DNA of 64,000 bases, from assembly GCA_938011325.1 (NCBI GenBank), contig CALLUD010000011.1, positions 62,001-126,000 of the forward strand, read 5' to 3'. Numbering within the stretch: position 1 is the stretch's first letter; the number at the start of each line of letters is the position of its first letter. The notes beneath the pieces are model-generated. The model was not told the origin of the DNA and did no database searches. It saw only the letters and a list, made by a program, of their open reading frames with translations. Below, one piece after another: positions 58,407 to 64,000 of this stretch. Both the position numbers and the translations under genes were made by a program. The stretch is from an uncultured Spartobacteria bacterium. Lineage in GTDB: Bacteria > Verrucomicrobiota > Verrucomicrobiia > Chthoniobacterales > JAATET01.

Positions 58407-59954
58407 ATGGACAGCACGCCATGCCTGCGCGAGTTTTCCGCCGTGCGTGTGTCCGTGCCAGTCATCGCCCTCTGCCTTGCGGTCGCCGCTCTGTCCGCCA
58501 ATCACGCCGCCGCTCAATTCGTCGAGGCACCCAAGCCAAAACCGCTTCGCAAACTCCCGAACAGCCAACGGTCCATCTTCGGTTACGTCACCGTTCCCGA
58601 GAATCGCTCGAATCCCGGAAATTCCCGCACGATCCAGCTTGCCGTCCTCATTCTGCCGGCGCAAAGCGCGAACCCGCAGCCGGATCCCGTCTTCTATCTC
58701 GTGGGCGGCCCCGGTGGCTCCGCGACGCTCTCCAGCGGAAGGTTGCCCGTCTTCAACATCCTGAACCAGGATCGCGACATCGTTTTCGTCGATCCGCGTG
58801 GAGCCGGCTTCTCCCTGCCGAATCTGTTCATACGGCGGGACGGCTTCACCGTTGCGACCTTCGCCAGCATCAACCAGGACTACTTCGAGCGTCGTGGCAT
58901 CGACCTCGCCGCCTACCGAACCACTGAGATCGCCCAGGACTACGAGGATGTCCGCATCGCCCTCGGTTACGGGCAGATCAATCTCTTCGCCAGCTCCTAC
59001 GGCACATTCGTCGCTCAGGAAATGCTGCGCCGCTTCCCCGGATCACTGCGGGCGGTGGTCATGTCGGGAAACTCCCCGGCCACCGATCCGTTTCTCCCGA
59101 CCGTGCTGAAACACGAGCGCAATGGCATCAATGCGCTGATTCGCGACGTCCGCCGTGATCCTGCGGCGCGCCGCGCCTTTCCGCAATTCCGCCGCACCTT
59201 CCTCCGGCTCGTGACCCGGCTCACCCTGCGCCCGATCCGCCGCACGTTCGAGAATCGCGACACCGGCAAGCCGGAGCGCGTCACCATCGATGCGCCGAAG
59301 TTTCTGAACCGGATCACGATCATGCTCCAGCGCACGGAGACCATGCGATTCATCCCGCTCATGGTCGGACAGATGAGCCGTGGACACTACGTGGGACTGG
59401 TGCGCCGTTTCTTCCGGCCCCGCGAGGAACTTCGGCGGGAGAACCCCTTCGGCATGTATCTCTCCGTGCTCGCGTCGGATTTCGCTCGCGGCGGCTACGT
59501 CGCCGAGACCCGGCGCGGAACGCTCCAGGTGAAAAACCCCACGCTGGTCAACGCGGAGGTCGACGACCTCCTTCTCGTCGCCCGCCTCGTGCAGAACTGG
59601 CGGGTCCCATACAATCCCGGCACCACGCGTCAGCTGCCGCAGAGCACCGTCCGCACCCTGTTGGTAAATGGCGAAATGGATGCGCAAACACCCGTCTCCG
59701 GCGGCGCGCAGATCGCCGCAGGCCTGCCAAACTCGACAAATTACATCTACCCGCGCGTGGGCCATGCCGTGGGCTTTCTGCACGGACCCGACCTCGATGC
59801 CGCGGTGGCATTCATCCGCGATCCCGACAATCCGCCGGCATTTTCCGTGGGATCGCTGCGCCGGCCGCGCTTCTATGTGACGCGCGAGCCGCGGTCGCGG
59901 GTGAGCGCCATCGACGATTGGGAGGACCGAACGATCGATTTTCCGGTGCGTTAA
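58407..59954 (+). CDS. secreted alpha/beta hydrolase (tripeptidyl/prolyl aminopeptidase-like)
   Basis: 515 residues from the ATG at 58407; a GTG at 58443 directly before the hydrophobic core is also plausible. Signal peptide (VPVIALCLAVAALSANHAAAQ). Motifs: oxyanion GGPGGSATLSSG, VDPRGAGFSLPN, the nucleophile elbow FASSYGTFVAQEM (Ser in SSYG, with Ala/Ser where Gly is common), acid in LVNGEMDAQTPVSGG and base in VGHAVG. The C-terminal part ends with RFYVTREPRSRVSAIDDW. The fold and cap (about 210-360) resemble Streptomyces tripeptidyl aminopeptidase relatives. Periplasmic or secreted peptidase activity is inferred. Confidence 0.85.
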   Translation: MDSTPCLREFSAVRVSVPVIALCLAVAALSANHAAAQFVEAPKPKPLRKLPNSQRSIFGYVTVPENRSNPGNSRTIQLAVLILPAQSANPQPDPVFYLVGGPGGSATLSSGRLPVFNILNQDRDIVFVDPRGAGFSLPNLFIRRDGFTVATFASINQDYFERRGIDLAAYRTTEIAQDYEDVRIALGYGQINLFASSYGTFVAQEMLRRFPGSLRAVVMSGNSPATDPFLPTVLKHERNGINALIRDVRRDPAARRAFPQFRRTFLRLVTRLTLRPIRRTFENRDTGKPERVTIDAPKFLNRITIMLQRTETMRFIPLMVGQMSRGHYVGLVRRFFRPREELRRENPFGMYLSVLASDFARGGYVAETRRGTLQVKNPTLVNAEVDDLLLVARLVQNWRVPYNPGTTRQLPQSTVRTLLVNGEMDAQTPVSGGAQIAAGLPNSTNYIYPRVGHAVGFLHGPDLDAAVAFIRDPDNPPAFSVGSLRRPRFYVTREPRSRVSAIDDWEDRTIDFPVR

Positions 59955-60009
59955 GGGAAATTTGCGGTTGATTTCCCGGAAAAATCGGGGATTCTACCCG
60001 GCTACCACC

Positions 60010-60165
60010 ATGAGCCAGCATCCCAGTTTAAAAGGAAAAGGCGCCATTAAGGCCAAGCGCAGCGTCCTCAAACGCTTCGAGCGCGTGGAGTTGATGAAAA
60101 AGCGCGGAGTTTTCAAGGAAGGGCAGCGCGTCATCGGTCTTCCCAAAACGAAGCCCGAGGAATAG
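60010..60165 (+). CDS. small basic protein (Verrucomicrobia/Chlamydia type)
   Basis: 51 residues, MSQHPSLKGKGAIKAKRSVL at the start and a KTKPEE end; pI very basic, 14 Lys/Arg. The order HPSLKG, RSVLKRFER and VFKEGQRVIGLPKTK is what I recall for the TIGR04137 small basic protein of Chlamydiae and Verrucomicrobia, which probably associates with ribosomes or RNA. The start with ATG at 60010 was chosen over upstream in-frame starts. A good terminator follows at 60193. Confidence 0.82.
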   Translation: MSQHPSLKGKGAIKAKRSVLKRFERVELMKKRGVFKEGQRVIGLPKTKPEE

Positions 60166-60192
60166 TCGTTCGTTCCAGTTTGAATTTCGACA

Positions 60193-60219
60193 GGCCCGCC
60201 TCAGGCGGGCCTTCTTCTT
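60193..60219 (+). terminator. rho-independent terminator after the small basic protein
   Basis: GGCCCGCC (60193-60200) and GGCGGGCC (60204-60211) form an 8-bp stem with loop TCA, followed by TTCTTCTTC. It ends the small gene just before the RluB start at 60221. Confidence 0.85.
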
Positions 60220-60220
60220 C

Positions 60221-60934
60221 ATGCGTATCAACCGCTTCCTCGCCGCCGCCGGACTCGGCTCCCGCCGTGCCTGTGAAGAGCTCGTTCGCGAGGGACGCGT
60301 GTATATCAACAATGTCGTCGTCACCGACCTCGCCACTCGCGTCGAGCCGACGGATGTCGTGCGGGTGGGACGTCGCATCGTTCGCGCGCAGAGCCACGTC
60401 TATCTCCTGCTGAACAAGCCGCCGGGGTATGTTTGCACCCGCTCCGACGAGCGCGGGCGCAAGACCATTTTCGATCTCGTGCCCGATCACGCGCGGCTCT
60501 TTCACGTCGGCCGCCTCGACAAGGAAAGCGAGGGCCTGCTCCTCCTCACCAACGATGGCGATCTCGCCGAGCAGCTCACGCATCCGTCGCATCAAATCGA
60601 CAAGGAATACGAGGTAACAATCGACCAGCCGTTCGATCCCGAGCACACCGCGAAGTTGTTGCGCGGAATCACGATCGAGGCGGGCCGCGCCCGTATGGAA
60701 TCGGTGCGTGTAATCACGCCCACGAAATTGTCCGTGACCCTTCGACAGGGTCTCAAGCGCCAGATTCGCGAGATGCTCTGGCGGGTCGGCTATCGCGTGA
60801 AAAAGCTGCAGCGCGTGCGAATCGGTCCGCTCTCGGACAGCCGCCTCAAAAAAGGCCACTGGCGTCCGCTCAGCCATGAGGAAATCGCGGCCCTTAAAGA
60901 GCTGGGAAGGTCGCCCCGGAAATCACGGCGCTGA
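60221..60934 (+). CDS. RluB/RsuA-family pseudouridine synthase
   Basis: 237 residues. An S4 RNA-binding domain at the N-terminus (MRINRFLAAAGLGSRRACEELVREGRVYIN) precedes the catalytic domain. Signature VGRLDKESEGLLLLTNDGDLAEQLTHPSHQIDKEY includes the catalytic Asp in RLD; TLRQGLKRQIREMLWRVGYRVKKLQRVRIGPL is the C-terminal hallmark. It modifies uridine in rRNA (RluB, RluE, RluF or RsuA type cannot be told). Starts right after the terminator, so it must use a promoter inside or before that stem. Confidence 0.94.
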   Translation: MRINRFLAAAGLGSRRACEELVREGRVYINNVVVTDLATRVEPTDVVRVGRRIVRAQSHVYLLLNKPPGYVCTRSDERGRKTIFDLVPDHARLFHVGRLDKESEGLLLLTNDGDLAEQLTHPSHQIDKEYEVTIDQPFDPEHTAKLLRGITIEAGRARMESVRVITPTKLSVTLRQGLKRQIREMLWRVGYRVKKLQRVRIGPLSDSRLKKGHWRPLSHEEIAALKELGRSPRKSRR

Positions 60935-60984
60935 ATCGGCCGATTGGCCGTGGACACGCTTCGGATCGGTCTTACAATTTCGAC

Positions 60985-61977
60985 GTGGCCTCTCCCTCCC
61001 CCTCGAAATGGCTGATCTGGATGCTGCCGTCCGCAGCGGTCGTCGCAGCCATGGCCGCGATCGCCCTGTGGGACAGCCCGCCCGCGCCGTCTGTTCCTAC
61101 GGCCGCGAAATCGCACCATTCACCACGAGCGCAATCTGTCACAGCGAGCGAAGAGCGCGAACGTTTTCCGGAAATTCCGACATTTGCCGGGAAAACGTCC
61201 TCGCACCCGCCGGCAGTGGAATCCTCCAAGGATTCCGCGACGCACTGGCGCAAGACGGCGCGAAAATTTGCGCGCCGTTCCCTCACTGAAGCCCTCCAAA
61301 TGGCCTGCGGTCTTTCCCTTCGCGGCAGGGACGCGACGTTGAAGACATTGCGGATCGCATTGGTGCGGGAGAGGCACCGCAACCCGATGGACCCGTCGCT
61401 GATTCTCGCCGCACGCCTCCTGTTGCCAAAGGGCGAGCGAGGCCCGTTCATGGCCGAAACCGTCGAATTCCTCGCGCACAGCGATCCCGCCACGGCTGCC
61501 GTGTGGGTTGATGCGATTTCGGATAGGCCATCCCGCCGGCGGGCGATTCAGTCGGTGGCATCCACCTGGGCCGGACGGCAGACCCGCGCGGCATTCGATT
61601 GGGCGGACCGCATTGCCGACTCCGCGGAGCGCCAGCAGGCGCGGCAGGCCATCCAGTCCGTCGCCCCGGTCGGCGTGGGGGTGGCGATCACGCGCGACAA
61701 CGATTCCCCTTATCCGCGCGCGATGAACATCATTCCGCAAAGCCCGGCAGGTCGGAGCGGACAGATTCAACCGGGTGATCGCATCGTGGGCGTCGCCGAC
61801 ATGCAAAGCCAGTGGGTCGACACGCGAGGGCAGGATATCAATCGCGTCGTGCAAATGATCCGTGGCGCGTCCGGCCAGCCGGTGCAGCTGCGCGTGCTGC
61901 CCGCCGGCAGCACCGACCTCGCGAACACGCGGGTCGTGACGATCGTGCGCGAGCAGTTGTTCTTCGGCGCAAACTGA
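60985..61977 (+). CDS. membrane-anchored PDZ-domain protein
   Basis: 330 residues from a GTG. One N-terminal membrane segment (WLIWMLPSAAVVAAMAAIALW), a Ser/Pro-rich linker, a helical region of about 100-230 with NPMDPSLILAARLLLPKGER, and a C-terminal PDZ domain: VAPVGVGVAITRDNDSPY, NIIPQSPAGRSGQIQPGDRIVGVAD and RGASGQPVQLRVLPAG. The PDZ topology is like that of CtpA/DegP-type, but no protease domain is seen. Probably binds peptides or helps a periplasmic protease. Starts 50 bases after the pseudouridine synthase. Confidence 0.8.
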   Translation: MASPSPSKWLIWMLPSAAVVAAMAAIALWDSPPAPSVPTAAKSHHSPRAQSVTASEERERFPEIPTFAGKTSSHPPAVESSKDSATHWRKTARKFARRSLTEALQMACGLSLRGRDATLKTLRIALVRERHRNPMDPSLILAARLLLPKGERGPFMAETVEFLAHSDPATAAVWVDAISDRPSRRRAIQSVASTWAGRQTRAAFDWADRIADSAERQQARQAIQSVAPVGVGVAITRDNDSPYPRAMNIIPQSPAGRSGQIQPGDRIVGVADMQSQWVDTRGQDINRVVQMIRGASGQPVQLRVLPAGSTDLANTRVVTIVREQLFFGAN

Positions 61978-62006
61978 CGCGGACTCCGCCGCTGGTTCGA
62001 CAGCGT

Positions 62007-64000
62007 TTAGAAGAAAATCGGAATGATCAGAATCGCGAGGATGTTCACGACCTTGATCATCGGATTGATCGCGGGTCCGGAGGTATCCTTGTAGGGATCG
62101 CCAACGGTGTCGCCGGTCACCGAAGCCGCGTGAGCGCTCGAGCCCTTGCCGCCGAAGTTTCCTTCTTCAATGAATTTCTTGGCATTGTCCCACGCGCCGC
62201 CGCTGGAGGTCATTGCCAGCGCCTGGAAGAGCCCGGTCACGATGGTTCCAACGAGCACGCCACCCAGCGCGAGCGGGCCGAGCATCGGAATTGCGGCCAC
62301 CGCAATGACCACGACGACCGGCAACAGCGCGGGAACGATCATTTCGCGGAGCGCCGCCTTCGTTACGATATCCACGCACTGGCCATAATCCGGCGTGTCG
62401 CGGCCTTCAAGAATGCCGGGCTTGGCTTCGATCTGTCGGCGCACCTCACGCACGACCGCACCGGCCGCCTTGCCCACCGCGTCCATGCTGAAAGCCGAGA
62501 ACGCAAACGGCAGCAGGCCGCCAATGAGCAGGCCGACAAGCACCCGCGGATCCTCGAGCGAAAACGCGACGGCGGTGCCGGCTTCGCCGAGGTGGAAACG
62601 CAACTCAAACACGTAGGAGCCGAAAAGCACCAGCGCCGCCAGACCGGCCGACGCAATCGCGTAGCCTTTCGTCACCGCCTTCATCGTGTTCCCCACGGCG
62701 TCGAGTTCGTCGGTGATGGCACGGGTCTGCGGCGGGAGCTCGCTCATGACCGCGATGCCGCCGGCGTTGTCCGTGATCGGACCAAAGGCGTCGAGAGAAA
62801 TGATGATGCCCGACAGCGACAGCATGCTCATCACCGCAATCGCCACGCCGTAGAGGCCGGCAAGATGGAAGCTCGCGAGAATCGCGATGACGATCAGAAT
62901 TACGGGCAGCACCGTCGCGTGATTGCCCACGGCGAGACCGGCGATGATGTTCGTCGCGTGGCCGGTCTCGGACGCCCGCGCAATCTTCTGCACCGGGTAG
63001 TGCTTCGTGGACGTGTAGTAATTCGTAATGACGACCACCGCGCCGGTCATCAAGAGGCCGATGATCGCGGAAATAAAGAGCCCGCCCGCGCTGTAAACCA
63101 CTCCGCCGATCTCAATCGGAGTCGGGAACATCGCCTGCGTGATCGGCCAGAATGCCGCGGCCGACAGCACCGCGCTCACCGCAACGGCGCCCATCAACGA
63201 CATCGTCGGGTTTCCGCGATTCACGTTCACAAAGAGAATGCCGATGATCGAGGCGATCAGCGAAACGCCGCCAATGAGGAACGGATAGATCACGGCCTGC
63301 GGCACTCCCTGCAGGGCAAGGAATCCGATCAGCACCGCGCCGATCAAGCTGACGGCATACGTTTCGAAGACGTCCGCCGCCATGCCCGCGCAGTCACCCA
63401 CGTTGTCGCCCACGTTGTCGGCGATCGTCGCGGGATTGCGCGGATCGTCCTCATCGAGATTCTGCTCGATCTTGCCAACGAGGTCGGCGCCGACATCCGC
63501 CGCCTTCGTGTAAATGCCGCCGCCGAGTCGCGCAAACACGCTGATGAGGCTCGACCCGAGCGCCAGCCCCACGAGGCTCATGATCGCCTGCTCCTCTCCA
63601 AGAAGTCCGCGAGCGATCACGAAATAGCCGCCCACCGCGAGGAGGGCGAGCGCCACGACGAGAAGACCGGTCACCGCACCGCCGTTGAAAGCGGCTTTCA
63701 TCGCGGGAAAACGCCCGACGGTCGCAGCCTGCGCCGTGCGAACATTCGCCATCACGGCAATACGCATGCCGACATAACCCGCAGCCATGGAGCACCCGGC
63801 GCCGATCAGAAACCCGATCGCGGTGAGCGCGCCCTTCAGAATGAACAGCGCCACGAAAATCACGAGGGCGATCAAACCGATGGTGACAATCTGGCGGTTG
63901 AGATACGCCTTCGCCCCCTCCTGCACGGCACCCGCGATGAGGGCCATTTTCTCGTTGCCCGCGGGCGACGTGAGAATCGTTCTGATCAGGTAAAGCGCGA
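62007..64000 (-). CDS. hppA: membrane-bound proton-translocating pyrophosphatase, C-terminal part
   Basis: The frame is open to base 64000 on the minus strand, so the N-terminus is outside the window; about 663 residues are seen. It pumps protons using PPi. Catalytic landmarks: GGGIYTKAADVGADLVGKIEQNLDEDDPRNPATIADNVGDNVGDCAGMAADVFE, then DAFGPITDNAGGIAVMSELP, and the end GKGSSAHAASVTGDTVGDPYKDTSGPAINPMIKV. The determinant segment DAVGNTMKAVTKGYAIASA has Lys at the position that marks the K+-independent proton pump, so it is probably not Na+-coupled. The stop is at 62007. Confidence 0.95.
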   Translation of the reverse strand, partial: ALYLIRTILTSPAGNEKMALIAGAVQEGAKAYLNRQIVTIGLIALVIFVALFILKGALTAIGFLIGAGCSMAAGYVGMRIAVMANVRTAQAATVGRFPAMKAAFNGGAVTGLLVVALALLAVGGYFVIARGLLGEEQAIMSLVGLALGSSLISVFARLGGGIYTKAADVGADLVGKIEQNLDEDDPRNPATIADNVGDNVGDCAGMAADVFETYAVSLIGAVLIGFLALQGVPQAVIYPFLIGGVSLIASIIGILFVNVNRGNPTMSLMGAVAVSAVLSAAAFWPITQAMFPTPIEIGGVVYSAGGLFISAIIGLLMTGAVVVITNYYTSTKHYPVQKIARASETGHATNIIAGLAVGNHATVLPVILIVIAILASFHLAGLYGVAIAVMSMLSLSGIIISLDAFGPITDNAGGIAVMSELPPQTRAITDELDAVGNTMKAVTKGYAIASAGLAALVLFGSYVFELRFHLGEAGTAVAFSLEDPRVLVGLLIGGLLPFAFSAFSMDAVGKAAGAVVREVRRQIEAKPGILEGRDTPDYGQCVDIVTKAALREMIVPALLPVVVVIAVAAIPMLGPLALGGVLVGTIVTGLFQALAMTSSGGAWDNAKKFIEEGNFGGKGSSAHAASVTGDTVGDPYKDTSGPAINPMIKVVNILAILIIPIFF

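Overview
The window is about 64 kb of GC-rich bacterial chromosome, coding-dense on both strands. I saw no transposase, phage gene, CRISPR array or ribosomal RNA. The best phylum clue is a 51-residue small basic protein at 60010-60165 of the kind I associate with Verrucomicrobia and Chlamydiae. A lexA-imuA-imuB-dnaE2 cassette, a secreted sulfatase and a XylR-type LacI/AraC hybrid regulator also fit Verrucomicrobiota. The organism looks like a facultative or anaerobic fermenter: it has pyruvate:ferredoxin oxidoreductase, a class III ribonucleotide reductase, ferrous iron uptake, a B12-dependent methylmalonyl-CoA route with sodium-pump decarboxylase subunits, and a proton-pumping pyrophosphatase. 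The phylum and lifestyle are inferences from gene content.

Layout. 1-3.1 kb: 3' end of nadB, a secreted double-psi-barrel-like protein and two tandem paralogous secreted proteins. 3.2-9.5 kb (minus): RNase P RNA and the SOS mutagenesis operon lexA-imuA-imuB-dnaE2, with a perfect inverted repeat over the lexA start codon. 9.6-11.2 kb: copper chaperone, Sco protein and lipoprotein cytochrome c. 11.2-14.5 kb: marR, DUF488, cysI and a GST-like gene in one operon behind a palindromic operator. 14.5-17.2 kb: structured leader, Rnk/GreA-C protein, nrdR, a hypothetical gene, a HIT protein and a DUF486 membrane protein. 17.2-20.3 kb (minus): argC-argJ-argB. tRNA-Pro(GGG) lies at 20.5 kb. 20.6-22.5 kb: two EamA-type transporters. 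22.5-26.8 kb (minus): sulfatase and its presumed regulator. 26.9-31.9 kb: msrA, topoisomerase IB, cupin, DUF72, a membrane protein, a PfpI-like protein and pdxH with a strong terminator.

31.9-36.8 kb is an anaerobic block: an FNR-type box, nrdD with its glycyl-radical domain on a separate 57-codon gene, nrdG, a radical SAM/SPASM protein, a small ORF and a Crp/Fnr regulator. 36.8-45.1 kb (minus) is one tight run: nifJ, a dihydroorotate dehydrogenase-like gene, an OprB-type porin, feoA, feoB and a FeoB-associated small protein.

45.3-58.1 kb is the metabolic centrepiece: a CoA-transferase, mutA, mutB, meaB, epimerase and carboxyltransferase, followed by two beta/gamma sets of sodium-pump subunits around one biotin carrier, interleaved with three very small ORFs. 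Together these can turn succinate into propionate while exporting sodium. No biotin carboxylase is present in the window, which favours decarboxylation. 58.4-64 kb: a secreted alpha/beta hydrolase, the small basic protein, an RluB/RsuA pseudouridine synthase, a PDZ protein and the C-terminal part of hppA.

All family assignments come from reading motifs and from memory of the families; no database search was run. The items most worth a second look are the doubled pump sets with a detached biotin-carrier N-terminus, the split class III reductase, the porin inside the nifJ-feo operon, and the structured leaders before the Rnk-like gene and the sulfatase.
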